Below, in pieces: positions 20,589 to 30,384 of a DNA stretch of 64,000 bases (positions are counted from its first letter, which is position 1; every line of letters starts with the position of its first letter). This stretch comes from Actinocatenispora comari (lineage in GTDB: Bacteria; Actinomycetota; Actinomycetes; Mycobacteriales; Micromonosporaceae): the NCBI RefSeq assembly GCF_017312725.1, contig NZ_BOPO01000007.1, positions 63,025 through 127,024 on the forward strand, written 5' to 3'. A program made the translations under genes and the position numbers. The notes under the pieces were generated by a model that ran no database searches, was not told where the DNA came from, and worked only from the letters and a program-made list of their open reading frames with translations.

Positions 20589-21173
20589 GTGTTCGAACCC
20601 ATCAAGGGTTTCGGGGTCTCCCTCGCGAACATGTTCAAGCCGCATGTGACCGAGAAGTACCCGGAGAAGATGCGGCCGACGGCACCCCGGTACCACGGCC
20701 GGCACATCCTGAACCGGCACCCGGACGGGCTGGAGAAGTGCGTCGGCTGCGAGCTGTGCGCGTGGGCCTGCCCGGCCGACGCGATCTACGTCGAGGGTGC
20801 CGACAACACCGACGAGGAGCGCTACTCGCCCGGTGAGCGGTACGCCGGGACGTACCAGATCAACTACCTGCGCTGCATCTTCTGCGGCCTGTGCATCGAG
20901 GCCTGCCCGACCCGTTCGCTGACCATGAGCAACGAGTACGAGCTGGCCAACGACAGCCGGCAGGACCTGATCTTCACCAAGGAGCAGTTGCTGGCGCCGC
21001 TGCTGCCGGGCATGGAGCAGCCGCCGCACCCGCTGCGGCTGGGCGACGACGAGCAGGACTACTACGTCGGCGCCATGCAGAACCCGGGCGCCTCGGCCGG
21101 CGCGGAGTACTCGCCGCAGCAGGAGAGCGCCCGCGAGACCGCCGCGAAGCAGGGCAACGGAGGTGCGGCATGA
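20589..21173 (+). CDS. nuoI: NADH-quinone oxidoreductase subunit I
   Basis: 194 aa ferredoxin-like subunit with N6a/N6b clusters: Cys51/54/57/61 ([12 protein letters not shown]) and Cys96/99/102/106 ([12 protein letters not shown]). GTG 20589 lies three bases after the nuoH stop; GGAGGA at the nuoH end is the likely Shine-Dalgarno. The hydrophilic tail is about 80 residues. The stop overlaps the nuoJ ATG. Confidence 0.95.
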   Translation: MFEPIKGFGVSLANMFKPHVTEKYPEKMRPTAPRYHGRHILNRHPDGLEKCVGCELCAWACPADAIYVEGADNTDEERYSPGERYAGTYQINYLRCIFCGLCIEACPTRSLTMSNEYELANDSRQDLIFTKEQLLAPLLPGMEQPPHPLRLGDDEQDYYVGAMQNPGASAGAEYSPQQESARETAAKQGNGGAA

Positions 21174-21982
21174 CGCACGTGCTCGCCCACCCGCTGGCCA
21201 CCCACCTGCTCGCGGTCGCCAGCCCGGGCGCCATGGGTACCGGCGAGAAGGTGTCGTTCTGGGTGCTCGGGATCATCGCGCTGGGCTGCGCGATCGGCAT
21301 GGTCGCCGCCCGCAACGCGATGCACTCGGCGTTGTTCCTCGTGGTGACCATGTTCTGCCTGGGGATCTTCTACATCATCCAGGCCGGACCGTTCATCGGC
21401 ATGGCGCAGATCATCGTGTACACCGGCGCCATCATGATGCTGTTCCTGTTCGTGCTGATGCTGATCGGACGGGACGTCTCCGACTCGCTGATCGAGACGC
21501 TGCGCGGGCAACGTACCGCCGGCATCCTGATCGGCCTGGGGCTGGCGCTGCTGCTCGGCTCCGGCCTGGCCCGCGGCCTCGGCGCGGTCGACGCCCGTGG
21601 TCTGGAGACGGCGAACAACGCGAACGGCGGCAACGTGCCGGGCCTCGCCGCGCTGGTGTTCACCCGGTACGTGTTCGCGTTCGAGGTCACCTCGGCGCTG
21701 CTGATCACCGCCGCGGTCGGCGCGATGGTGCTGGCGCACGTCCAGCGCCGGGGCGAGAAGAAGACGCAGAAGGAACTGTCCCGGGAGCGGTTCGCCGAGG
21801 GCAGCTACCCGGCGCCGAAGACCGGCCCCGGCGTGTTCGCGCACAGCAACTCGGTGGCCACCCCGGCGATCCTGCCGGACGGTACGAAGTCGGCGCGGAG
21901 CATCTCGCCGCTGGTGCCGCCGCGCGAGCTGACCGCCGAGGACACCCGGCCCAAGGACACCCTCACCGGAGGCGACCAGTGA
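21170..21982 (+). CDS. nuoJ: NADH-quinone oxidoreductase subunit J
   Basis: 270 aa, five predicted helices followed by an 85-residue hydrophilic tail. The conserved helix 3 reads [21 protein letters not shown], and the early [14 protein letters not shown] is typical. ATG 21170 overlaps the nuoI stop (ATGA), and its own stop overlaps the nuoK GTG, so J and K are coupled. Confidence 0.94.
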   Translation: MTHVLAHPLATHLLAVASPGAMGTGEKVSFWVLGIIALGCAIGMVAARNAMHSALFLVVTMFCLGIFYIIQAGPFIGMAQIIVYTGAIMMLFLFVLMLIGRDVSDSLIETLRGQRTAGILIGLGLALLLGSGLARGLGAVDARGLETANNANGGNVPGLAALVFTRYVFAFEVTSALLITAAVGAMVLAHVQRRGEKKTQKELSRERFAEGSYPAPKTGPGVFAHSNSVATPAILPDGTKSARSISPLVPPRELTAEDTRPKDTLTGGDQ

Positions 21983-22278
21983 CCCCGACCTACTACCTGG
22001 TGCTCTCCGCGGCGCTGTTCTGCATCGGCGCCGTCGGCGTGCTGATCCGCCGCAACGCCATCGTGGTGTTCATGTGCATCGAGCTGATGCTGAACGCGGG
22101 CAACCTGTCGCTGGTCACGTTCGCCCGGATCAACGGCAGCCTGGACGGTCAGATCATGGCGTTCTTCGTGATGGTGGTGGCCGCCGCGGAGGTCGTGGTC
22201 GGGCTTGCGATCATCATGTCGATCTTCCGGACCAGGCGCTCCGCCTCCGTCGACGACGCCAACCTGCTGAAGTACTGA
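21979..22278 (+). CDS. nuoK: NADH-quinone oxidoreductase subunit K
   Basis: 99 aa, three helices. It carries the conserved membrane Glu residues in [12 protein letters not shown] and in [15 protein letters not shown], both needed for proton translocation in the family. GTG 21979 lies inside the nuoJ stop, with GGAGGCGACCA just upstream. Confidence 0.95.
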   Translation: MTPTYYLVLSAALFCIGAVGVLIRRNAIVVFMCIELMLNAGNLSLVTFARINGSLDGQIMAFFVMVVAAAEVVVGLAIIMSIFRTRRSASVDDANLLKY

Positions 22279-22287
22279 GGAATTTCG

Positions 22288-24219
22288 ATGACTGAGCCGG
22301 CACTGGCTGAACAGGTGCATTACGCGACGGCGAGCGGTGCGCTGTCGAGCGTGTGGCTGCTGATCGCCATCCCGTTGGCGAGCGCCGTGGTGTTGCTGCT
22401 GGCCGGACGCAGGTCCGACCGGTGGGGGCACATCCTCGGCTGCGCCAGCATCGGCGCCTCGTTCGTCCTCGCGGTCTGGTACTTCTTCGCGCTGCGCGGG
22501 CTGGGACACAAGGCGGTGTCCGAGCACCTCGGCAGCTTCATCCAGGTCGGCGGCTACAAGGTCGACTGGGGCATCCTGTACGACCCGCTGTCCGCGACCT
22601 TCGCGCTGCTGATCACCGGCGTGGGCTTCCTGATCCACGTGTACGCGATCGGCTACATGAAGGAGGACCCGGGCCGGCGCCGCTTCTTCGGGTACTTCAA
22701 CCTGTTCGCCGCGGCGATGCTGCTGCTGGTGCTCGGCAACAACTTCCTGATGACGTTCATCGGATGGGAGGGCGTCGGCGTCGCGTCGTACCTGCTGATC
22801 TCCTGGTACCAGGACCGGCCGAGCGCGGCGACCGCCGGCAAGAAGGCGTTCCTGATGAACCGGGTCGGTGACGCCGCCTTCCTGGTCGCGATGTTCCTGA
22901 TGTTCGGCTACCTGGGCAGCACCGACTTCGCCACCGTGTTCAACGGGGTGGGCGCGCTGCCGCACGGGGTGACCCTGGCGATCGCGCTCTGCCTGCTCGG
23001 CGGTGCCTGCGGCAAGTCCGGCCAGTTCCCGCTGCAGGCCTGGCTGCCGGACGCGATGGAGGGCCCGACCCCGGTGTCGGCGCTGATCCACGCCGCGACG
23101 ATGGTCACCGCCGGCGTCTACCTGATCGCCCGCGCGCACCCGATCTTCGACGCCACCACGATCGGCTCCACCATCGTGGTCGCGGTCGGCGCGTTCACCC
23201 TGCTGCTCGGGTGCATCATCGGTTGCGCGAAGGACGACATCAAGCGCGTCCTGGCGTACTCGACGGTCAGCCAGATCGGCTACATGTTCCTCGCCGTCGG
23301 CCTCGGCGGCGGCGCCTACGCGCTGGGCATCCTGCACCTGCTGGCCCACGGCTTCTTCAAGGCCGGCCTGTTCCTCGGTGCCGGCTCGGTGATGCACGGG
23401 ATGAAGGACCAGACCGACATGCGCCGCTTCGGCGGCCTGTGGAAGTACATGAAGGTCACCTGGATCACCGTCGGCCTCGGCTTCCTGGCCATCATCGGCA
23501 TCCCGCCGCTGTCCGGCTTCTTCTCCAAGGACCCGATCATCGAGGCGGCGTTCGCCCGCGGCGGCTGGCAGGGCTGGGTGTTCGGCCTGGCCGCCCTGCT
23601 CGGCGCCGGGCTGACCGCGTTCTACATGACCCGGTTGTTCGTGCTGACGTTCCACGGCAAGAAGCGGTGGACCGACGACATCGAGCACCCACACGAGTCG
23701 CCGGCGGTCATGCAGGTACCGATGATCCTGCTCGCGATCGGTTCGGTCGCGGCCGGCGGCCTGCTGGTGTACGGGGGGTTCACCGACTGGCTGGAGCCGG
23801 TGTTCGGCACCACCGAGGTGCCGGAGGCGGTGCACTACAGCAAGGCGCTGATGACCGGCATCAGCATCGTCGTGGTGCTGCTCGGCGTCGTGATCTCCTG
23901 GCTGCTGTTCCGCCGCGGTACCGCGGAGACCGAGCAGCCGGCCCGGACCGCGATCGTCCGCGCCGCCCGGGAGAACCTGTACGGGGACGTCCTCAACGAG
24001 ACGCTCTTCGAACTGCCCGGCAAGCTGCTGACCCGGGCGGCGGTCTTCATGGACGGCAAGGGCGTGGACGGCATCGTCACCGGCCTGGCCGCGATCGTGG
24101 GCGGCAGCTCCAGCCGGCTGCGCCGGCTCCAGACCGGTTTCGTCCGGTCGTACGCATTGACGATCCTCGGAGGTGCGCTCGTCGTGGTGGCAGCGCTGAT
24201 GGCGGTGAAGCTCGGGTGA
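22288..24219 (+). CDS. nuoL: NADH-quinone oxidoreductase subunit L
   Basis: 643 aa antiporter-like subunit with about 16 helices. GWEGVGVASYLLISWYQ, the Lys-containing discontinuous helix region KSGQFPLQAWLPDAMEGPTPVSALIHAATMV and LAYSTVSQIGYMFLAVG are classical. The 52-nt gap to nuoM is the largest inside the operon after nuoA and contains GAGCGA/GAAGCGA-type short repeats. Confidence 0.96.
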   Translation: MTEPALAEQVHYATASGALSSVWLLIAIPLASAVVLLLAGRRSDRWGHILGCASIGASFVLAVWYFFALRGLGHKAVSEHLGSFIQVGGYKVDWGILYDPLSATFALLITGVGFLIHVYAIGYMKEDPGRRRFFGYFNLFAAAMLLLVLGNNFLMTFIGWEGVGVASYLLISWYQDRPSAATAGKKAFLMNRVGDAAFLVAMFLMFGYLGSTDFATVFNGVGALPHGVTLAIALCLLGGACGKSGQFPLQAWLPDAMEGPTPVSALIHAATMVTAGVYLIARAHPIFDATTIGSTIVVAVGAFTLLLGCIIGCAKDDIKRVLAYSTVSQIGYMFLAVGLGGGAYALGILHLLAHGFFKAGLFLGAGSVMHGMKDQTDMRRFGGLWKYMKVTWITVGLGFLAIIGIPPLSGFFSKDPIIEAAFARGGWQGWVFGLAALLGAGLTAFYMTRLFVLTFHGKKRWTDDIEHPHESPAVMQVPMILLAIGSVAAGGLLVYGGFTDWLEPVFGTTEVPEAVHYSKALMTGISIVVVLLGVVISWLLFRRGTAETEQPARTAIVRAARENLYGDVLNETLFELPGKLLTRAAVFMDGKGVDGIVTGLAAIVGGSSSRLRRLQTGFVRSYALTILGGALVVVAALMAVKLG

Positions 24220-24271
24220 GCGAGCAGAAGCGAACAACCCGTGTGACATCCGAGCGAAGCGAGGCGCGGTC

Positions 24272-25831
24272 GTGAACAACTTCCCGTTCCTGTCGGTGCT
24301 GACCGTGGCGCCGGCGGTGGGCGCGTTGGTGGTGGCGTTGCTGCCGCGCAGCAACCCGCGGCTGGCCAAGATCGTGGCGCTGGTCTGGTCGCTGGCGTTG
24401 CTGGCGATCACGGCGGTCATGTGCGTGACGTTCAAGGCGAACGGCCCGCGGTTCCAGTTCCGCGAGTCGTACCCGTGGATTCCGGCCTGGGGCATCCGGC
24501 TCACCGTGCAGGCGGACGGCATCGCGCTGGTGATGCTGGGCCTGGTCGCGGTGCTGGTGCCGATCGTGATCGCGGCGAGCTGGCACGACGCGGACAAGAC
24601 CAAGCGCTCGGTGAACAACTACTTCGCCCTGCTGCTCGCGCTGGACGCGACGATGATCGGCGTGTTCGCCGCCGCGGACGTGTTCCTGTTCTACGCGTTC
24701 TTCGAGGTCATGCTCATCCCGATGTACTTCCTCATCGGGTCGTTCGGTGGCGCCCGACGGCAGTACGCGGCGGTCAAGTTCTTCCTGTACTCGCTGTTCG
24801 GCGGGCTGTTCATGCTGGCCGCGGTGATCGGGCTGTGGGTCGTCGGCGGGCACACCCTGGACTGGAACGCGCTGAGTCACATCTCCATGTCCACCAGTAC
24901 GGGCAGGTGGCTGTTCCTCGGGTTCTTCCTGGCGTTCGCGATCAAGGCGCCGTTCTTCCCGTTCCACACCTGGCTGCCGGACGCCGGTGGTGCCGCCCCC
25001 GCCGGGGCCGCGGCGCTGCTGGTCGGCGTGCTGGACAAGGTCGGCACGTACGGGATCCTGCGGTTCTGCTTCTCGCTGTTCCCGGAGGCGACCCGGTTCT
25101 TCGCGCCGCTCGGGCTGGCGCTCGCGGTGGTCGGCATCATCTACGGCTCGCTGCTCGCGGTGGGCCAGAACGACCTGAAGCGGCTCGTCGCGTACACCTC
25201 GATCGCGCACTTCGGTTTCATCGGCATCGGGATCTTCGCGTTCACCAGCCAGGCCGGGACCGGCGCCGTGCTCTACATGCTCAACCACGGCCTGTCCACC
25301 GGTGCGCTGTTCCTGATCGTCGGGATGCTGGTGCAGCGGCGCGGCTCGGCCAACATCCGTGACTTCGGCGGCGCGGCCAAGCTGGTACCGGTGCTCGCCG
25401 GCTGCTTCCTGGTCGTCGGGTTCTCGTCGCTGGCGCTGCCGGGCACCTCGCCGTTCGTCAGCGAGTTCCTGGTGCTGCTCGGCACGTTCAGCACGCACAA
25501 GGCGTTGGCGATCGTGGCCACCTCGGGCGTGATCCTGGCCGCCGGCTACATCCTCTGGATGTACCAGCGGACCATGCAGGGCAACCTGAACCCGGAGCTG
25601 TCCACCTCGTCCGGCTTCAAGCACGACCTGACCGGCCGGGAGAAGTGGGTGGTGGCGCCGCTGATCGCGCTGATCTTCATCCTCGGCGTCTACCCGAAGC
25701 CGGTGATCGACGTGATCAGCCCGGCGGTCGCGGCAACCATGCACGACGTCGGCAAGAGCGACCCGGTGCCGGCGACCCGCGCCGTGGACAACGGGTCCGG
25801 CGGCTCTAGCGCGGTAGGAGACAACAAGTGA
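24272..25831 (+). CDS. nuoM: NADH-quinone oxidoreductase subunit M
   Basis: 519 aa antiporter-like subunit with about 14 helices. The conserved Glu sits in FYAFFEVMLIPMYFLIG, and the central region includes AIKAPFFPFHTWLPDAG and LVAYTSIAHFGFIGIG. GTG 24272 has only GAGG about 7 nt upstream. The stop overlaps the nuoN start. Confidence 0.95.
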   Translation: MNNFPFLSVLTVAPAVGALVVALLPRSNPRLAKIVALVWSLALLAITAVMCVTFKANGPRFQFRESYPWIPAWGIRLTVQADGIALVMLGLVAVLVPIVIAASWHDADKTKRSVNNYFALLLALDATMIGVFAAADVFLFYAFFEVMLIPMYFLIGSFGGARRQYAAVKFFLYSLFGGLFMLAAVIGLWVVGGHTLDWNALSHISMSTSTGRWLFLGFFLAFAIKAPFFPFHTWLPDAGGAAPAGAAALLVGVLDKVGTYGILRFCFSLFPEATRFFAPLGLALAVVGIIYGSLLAVGQNDLKRLVAYTSIAHFGFIGIGIFAFTSQAGTGAVLYMLNHGLSTGALFLIVGMLVQRRGSANIRDFGGAAKLVPVLAGCFLVVGFSSLALPGTSPFVSEFLVLLGTFSTHKALAIVATSGVILAAGYILWMYQRTMQGNLNPELSTSSGFKHDLTGREKWVVAPLIALIFILGVYPKPVIDVISPAVAATMHDVGKSDPVPATRAVDNGSGGSSAVGDNK

Positions 25832-27396
25832 GCACCGGCGACGTGCTGGCGGCGCAGATCTCGGCGCCGCATATCAACTACGGTGCGATCGCGCCGCTGC
25901 TGATCGTGCTGGGTGTCGGCGCGCTCGGCGTCCTCGCCGAGGCGGCCCTGCCGCGCGCCTACCGCTACCTGGTGCAGGTGCTGCTGACCCTGGCGGCGCA
26001 GGTCGCGGCGCTGGTCATCGTGATCGTCGAGGGCGTCCGGCACTACGCGTCGAACCCGACGCTGACCGCCAACGACGCGCTCGCGGTGGACGGCCCGGCG
26101 CTGTTCCTGCAGGGTTCGATCCTGATCCTGGGCATCCTCGCCACGCTGCTGATCGCCGACCGGCGGCTGGAGCGGGGCGGCGCGTTCGTCGCCGAGGCGG
26201 CGGTCGTCGCCGGCACCGAGGCGGACGCCAAGCAGGCCCGGCACCAGCCGAGCCAGACCGAGGTGTTCCCGCTGACGCTGTTCGCGCTCGGCGGCATGAT
26301 GCTGTTCTGCTCGGCGAACGACCTGCTCACCATGTTCGTCGCGCTGGAGGTTCTGTCCCTCCCGCTGTACCTGGCCTGCGGGCTGGCCCGCCGGCGCCGG
26401 CTGCTGTCCCAGGAGGCGGCGGTCAAGTACTTCCTGCTCGGCGCGTTCGCCTCGGCCTTCTTCGTGTACGGCATGGCCATGCTCTACGGCTTCGCCGGCA
26501 CGGTGGAGCTGCACGGCATCGCGACCGCCGCGCTGTCGTCGAACAAGAGCGACCTGCTGATGTTCGTCGGCCTGGCGATGCTCGCGATCGGCCTGCTGTT
26601 CAAGGCCGCCGCGGTCCCGTTCCACGTGTGGACCCCGGACGTGTACCAGGGCGCCCCGACGCCGATCACCGCGCTGATGGCGTCCTGCACCAAGATCGCC
26701 GCGTTCGGCGGCATCCTGCGGGTGCTGTACGTGGCGTTCCTGGACAGCCGGTGGGACTGGCGCCCGGTGCTCGCGGTGATCGCGGTCGCGACGATGCTCA
26801 TCGGCGCGGTCCTCGCGGTGACCCAGACCGACATCAAGCGGCTGCTGGCGTACTCGTCGGTGGCCAACGCCGGGTACGTGCTGACCGGCGTGCTGTCGAT
26901 GCAGAAGTCCGGCATCACCAGCTCGCTGTTCTACCTGGTCGCGTACGGGTTCACGGTGGTGGCGGCGTTCGGCCTGCTGACCCTGGTCCGGGACGCGGAC
27001 GGGGAGGCGACCCACCTGTCCCGCTGGGCCGGGCTCGGGCGCAAGTCGCCGCTGCTCGCCGGGACGTTCGCCTTCCTGATGCTCTCCTTCGCCGGTATCC
27101 CGCTGACCAGCGGGTTCACCACGAAGTTCGCGGTGTTCGGCGCGGCCCTGGACGGCGGCCAGACCGCCCTGGTGATCTTCGGTGTGATCTCCAGCGTGCT
27201 GCTCGCCTTCCCGTACCTGCGCGTCATCGTGCTGATGTACCTGCAGGAACCGGCCGAGGACGCGCCCACCGTGGCGGTGCCGGGCGCGATGACCGCGACC
27301 GCGCTGGCCCTCGGTACCGTCGCGACCCTGGTGTTCGGCCTGGCGCCGAGCCTGGTGCTGCACGTGGCGCAGGGCGCGGCGACGTTCGTCGGTTGA
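25828..27396 (+). CDS. nuoN: NADH-quinone oxidoreductase subunit N
   Basis: 522 aa, last subunit of the operon, an antiporter-like protein with about 14 helices. LEVLSLPLYLACGLARR, the Lys helix AAAVPFHVWTPDVYQGAPTPITALMA and LLAYSSVANAGYVLTGV are typical of NuoN. GTG 25828 is embedded in the nuoM stop (GTGA), with TAGGAG upstream. A strong hairpin follows four bases after the stop. Confidence 0.95.
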   Translation: MSTGDVLAAQISAPHINYGAIAPLLIVLGVGALGVLAEAALPRAYRYLVQVLLTLAAQVAALVIVIVEGVRHYASNPTLTANDALAVDGPALFLQGSILILGILATLLIADRRLERGGAFVAEAAVVAGTEADAKQARHQPSQTEVFPLTLFALGGMMLFCSANDLLTMFVALEVLSLPLYLACGLARRRRLLSQEAAVKYFLLGAFASAFFVYGMAMLYGFAGTVELHGIATAALSSNKSDLLMFVGLAMLAIGLLFKAAAVPFHVWTPDVYQGAPTPITALMASCTKIAAFGGILRVLYVAFLDSRWDWRPVLAVIAVATMLIGAVLAVTQTDIKRLLAYSSVANAGYVLTGVLSMQKSGITSSLFYLVAYGFTVVAAFGLLTLVRDADGEATHLSRWAGLGRKSPLLAGTFAFLMLSFAGIPLTSGFTTKFAVFGAALDGGQTALVIFGVISSVLLAFPYLRVIVLMYLQEPAEDAPTVAVPGAMTATALALGTVATLVFGLAPSLVLHVAQGAATFVG

Positions 27397-27399
27397 TCC

Positions 27400-27431
27400 G
27401 GCGGCCACCGGCGGGCCCGCCGGTGGCCGCC
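27400..27431 (+). terminator. Hairpin terminator of the nuo operon
   Basis: A perfect 32-base palindrome beginning just after the nuoN stop, able to form a very stable GC stem. No U-run follows, as is common for actinomycete terminators. Confidence 0.7.
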
Positions 27432-27525
27432 TCGGCCGCTGCCGCCACCCGCGGCCCGCGGCCAGGCGCCCGTTCCGTACGGGGCGCCGAGGCTGTTGGG
27501 CCCTCGTGATCGGCTCGCTCGATCC

Positions 27526-27544
27526 GAGGCCCGACGGCCTCTTT
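27526..27544 (+). terminator. Second small hairpin with T-tract
   Basis: GAGGCC-CGAC-GGCCTC followed by TTT. It lies in the 27397-27668 gap, which holds no gene, and may back up the nuo terminator. Confidence 0.45.
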
Positions 27545-27668
27545 GCGTGTGTGTGCTGGACGGCTTCCGACGGGCTCCACCGTTCGGGCAGTGAGGCGGT
27601 GTGGCATCGTGGGTGCCGTGGCGAGGACGACGCAGGCAGACCGTGTGGTCGCCGGTACGGAGGCGACG

Positions 27669-28655
27669 ATGGCCGCTGCCGAGCTGGACTTCGACGACGC
27701 CGAGCTGAGCTCCGCGTTGACCACCGGGCTGGGCGAGGTGGAGCAGGCGCTGCTGGCCGCCGTGTCCGGCGCCGACCCGTACGTCACGGAGATGGCCCGG
27801 CACCTCACCTACGCCGGCGGCAAGCGCACCCGGCCGCTGCTGGTGCTGCTCGGTGCGCACTTCGGCAAGCCGGACGTGCCCGAGGTGCTGCAGGCCGCCG
27901 TCGTCGTCGAGCTGACCCACCTGGCCACGCTCTACCACGACGACGTGATGGACGAGGCGTCGGTGCGCCGCGGCGCGCAGAGCGCCAACGCCCGGTTCGG
28001 CAACAGCGTCGCCATCCTGACCGGCGACTACCTGTTCGCCCGCGCCTCCGACATCGTCTCCGAGCTGGGGCCGGAGGCGGTGCGGATCCAGGCCCGCACC
28101 TTCGCCCGACTGGTACACGGCCAGATCCGCGAGACGGCCGGCCCGCGCGGCGCCGATCCGGTGCAGCACTACCTGGACGTGCTGGCGGAGAAGACCGGCG
28201 CGCTGATCGCCACCTCGGCCCGGTTCGGTGCCATGTTCGGTGGCGCCGACCCGGCGATGGTGGCCGCGATCGCCGAGTTCGGCGAGACGTTCGGGATGGC
28301 GTTCCAGCTGTCCGACGACCTGCTCGACATCGCCTCGGACACCGACCAGTCCGGCAAGACCCCCGGTACCGACCTGCGCGAGGGCGTGCTGACTCTCCCG
28401 GTGCTGTACGCGCTGGGGTCCGACGACCCGGACAGTCGCCGGCTCGCCGAGATCGTCCAGGGTCCGGTCACCGACGACGAACTGCACGCCGAGGCGTTGA
28501 CGCTGCTGCGCGACTCGGTCGGGATGGACCGCGCCCGCGCCACCGTCCGCGACTACGCCGACCGCGCCCGCGCCCAGCTGGAGGCGCTGCCGGACGTTCC
28601 CGCCCGAGCCGCTCTCGACCATCTCTGCTCCCACGTCGCCGCTCGCACCCGCTGA
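27669..28655 (+). CDS. Polyprenyl (all-trans) diphosphate synthase
   Basis: Prenyltransferase of the GGPPS/HepPS/OctPS family, 328 aa, making the long isoprenoid chain that becomes the menaquinone tail. Early GGKRTRPLLVLL binds IPP; the first Asp-rich motif is in YHDDVMDEASVRRG (about residues 89-102), and the second is LSDDLLDIASDTDQ (about 215-228). ATG 27669 has an excellent GGAGG 5 nt upstream; a leaderless GTG at 27618 is the alternative. Location behind nuo and in the same block as mqnC/menG/menJ supports the quinone role. Chain length cannot be read from sequence by eye. Confidence 0.9.
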   Translation: MAAAELDFDDAELSSALTTGLGEVEQALLAAVSGADPYVTEMARHLTYAGGKRTRPLLVLLGAHFGKPDVPEVLQAAVVVELTHLATLYHDDVMDEASVRRGAQSANARFGNSVAILTGDYLFARASDIVSELGPEAVRIQARTFARLVHGQIRETAGPRGADPVQHYLDVLAEKTGALIATSARFGAMFGGADPAMVAAIAEFGETFGMAFQLSDDLLDIASDTDQSGKTPGTDLREGVLTLPVLYALGSDDPDSRRLAEIVQGPVTDDELHAEALTLLRDSVGMDRARATVRDYADRARAQLEALPDVPARAALDHLCSHVAARTR

Positions 28656-28696
28656 CCTGCCGTCTCGGCCTGCGGTGGCCGGGGTGTCCGCGGTCT

Positions 28697-28710
28697 GGCA
28701 AGCGCTTGCC
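28697..28710. promoter_or_regulatory. Perfect 14-bp palindrome between convergent genes
   Basis: GGCAAGCGCTTGCC resembles LacI-family operators (central AAGCGCTT). It lies 42 bp past the polyprenyl synthase stop and 19 bp from the end of the next gene, so it controls no obvious promoter; it could also fold as a tight hairpin. Confidence 0.3.
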
Positions 28711-28728
28711 GCCCGGACGGTTCGATGA

Positions 28729-29514
28729 TCAACGGGGCGGGTTGAGCCAGATGCGCAGAGCGGTCAGCGGGGTGCAGCCGGCGCGGACGGCGGCGGCGAG
28801 GTCGTCGCCGTGCTCGTACCCGACGACAGGAAGCGGCTCGAAGACCCGGTACGCGGTGGCGACGGCGCCGCGCCAGACGTCGGCGGGATCGCCGGTCGAC
28901 GCGTACAGGTTGCTGATGCCGACGCTGCCCGCGCTGCGGTTCGCCACCGCACCGCCGGTCACCGTGTCGCCGTCGTAGCGGGCGAGTACCGCGACGTCCG
29001 GGTCGGCGAGCAGCTCGGGCCGGAAGATCCCGGCGCCACCACCCCACGAAGCGACCCAGGCGGCCAAGGCGCCGGCATCGTCGATACGACGCCACCGCAG
29101 CTCATCCGCGGGGCGCGACACCGCGCCGTCCGCTGGGCGCCGAGCCGGATCGTCGGCGCGGTGCCGCTCCGGCCCGTCCGCGGGGCGGTGCGCTGGTTCG
29201 TCCGTGCCGGCGGCGGTGGCGCCGACCTCCCGGTACAACCAGGTCGCCTCGATGATCGGCACGAAGCCAGCGGGGGACAGGTCGAGCGTGCCGAAACTGT
29301 CCTTGACCGAGCAGCCGGGCCCGGCGTCGATGCCGGCCAGCACCTCGTCCGCGGTGACCTCCGGGCGCAGCGTCACGGCGTCCGGATAGTACGGCGGGGT
29401 GCGCTCCCCGCAGCTCCACACCACGTCGGAGTCGTGGCTGGTCAGGCCGTGCGCGCGGCACATCGCTCGGCACCAGTCGGCGTTGTTGCGCGCCGCGAGC
29501 AGCGTTCTGTTCAC
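28729..29514 (-). CDS. GNAT-like protein, function unknown
   Basis: 261 aa from the GTG at 29514 (VNRTLLAARNNADWC...). An N-terminal Cys-rich stretch (WCRAMCRAHG) and an acidic N-terminal domain precede a low-complexity insert near residues 125-160 with repeated PADG-like units. The C-terminal domain (VAVLARYDGDTVTGGAVANR...GISNLYAS...GYEHGDDL) reads like a GNAT acetyltransferase fold. The frame is open upstream of 29514 but overlaps the divergent promoter region. I recognise no specific function. It is convergent with the polyprenyl synthase and divergent from an alpha/beta hydrolase. Confidence 0.65.
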   Translation of the reverse strand: MNRTLLAARNNADWCRAMCRAHGLTSHDSDVVWSCGERTPPYYPDAVTLRPEVTADEVLAGIDAGPGCSVKDSFGTLDLSPAGFVPIIEATWLYREVGATAAGTDEPAHRPADGPERHRADDPARRPADGAVSRPADELRWRRIDDAGALAAWVASWGGGAGIFRPELLADPDVAVLARYDGDTVTGGAVANRSAGSVGISNLYASTGDPADVWRGAVATAYRVFEPLPVVGYEHGDDLAAAVRAGCTPLTALRIWLNPPR

Positions 29515-29620
29515 CGCGCCATGTTCCCAGGCGCCCAGCCTGGACTCACCGCCTTTTCGGGCCCGGGCGGCTACAGTTGCCGGCCGGGGCGCGGCTTCGT
29601 TCCCGGAGAGGGGTCCGCGG

Positions 29621-30304
29621 ATGCAGCTGATCGACGTCGACGGAACGCGGCTGGCGCTGTCGGTGTGGGGTGAGCCGGCGGCCCCGCCGGTGGTGCTGCT
29701 GCACGGTGGCGGGTCCACCCGGTCCGCCTGGGACGCCACCGCACCGACGCTCGGCCGGTCGCATCGGGTGTACGCGGTCGACCTGCGGGGCTACGGCGAC
29801 AGCGACCGACCCGGGTCGTACTCGCTGGAGCTGATGCGCGACGACGTGGCCGGACTGATGGCCGAGCTGGGCGCGAGCCGGTTCTCGGTGGTGGGGCACT
29901 CCCTGGGCGGCACCGTGGCGTGGCTGCTGGCCCAGCGTCAACCCGACCGCGTCTCACACCTGGTGGTCGTCGACAGCGCGCCGCCCAGGGAACCGTTCGT
30001 CGTCGACCCCGGGCCGCGTCCCGACCCCGAGCCGCCGTACGACTGGGCTGCCACGGTGGCGGTGCTCGCCCAGCTGGCCGATCCGGATCCGGCCTGGTGG
30101 GCGGGGCTGGGCACGGTCACGGCGAGGACGCTGATCCTGGCCGGCGGCCCGAGCAGCCATGTGCCGCAACAGGTACTGGTCGACGCGCACGCCGCGGTGC
30201 CCGGCTCCCGGCTGGTCGAGATTCCCGTCGGCCACGACATCCACCGGGAGGCGCCGGACCGGTTCCTCTCCGAGGTCGTCCCCTGGCTGACGTCCCGGCG
30301 GTGA
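29621..30304 (+). CDS. Alpha/beta hydrolase
   Basis: 227 aa, compact alpha/beta hydrolase. It has an HGGG oxyanion region, DLRGYGDSDRP, the nucleophile elbow GHSLGG and a C-terminal His in VGHDIHREAP. The cap domain is short, so it is below usual size. ATG 29621 follows GGAGAGGGG. Substrate unknown. Immediately downstream lies a 77-bp tandem repeat array. Confidence 0.8.
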   Translation: MQLIDVDGTRLALSVWGEPAAPPVVLLHGGGSTRSAWDATAPTLGRSHRVYAVDLRGYGDSDRPGSYSLELMRDDVAGLMAELGASRFSVVGHSLGGTVAWLLAQRQPDRVSHLVVVDSAPPREPFVVDPGPRPDPEPPYDWAATVAVLAQLADPDPAWWAGLGTVTARTLILAGGPSSHVPQQVLVDAHAAVPGSRLVEIPVGHDIHREAPDRFLSEVVPWLTSRR

Positions 30305-30384
30305 CCTCGACGCGCGCCCCCGGGTCCGGTCGTCGTTCGCACGGCGGAGGTCCGGGTAGGTACCGGCGTCGGGTGCGCCCTGCC

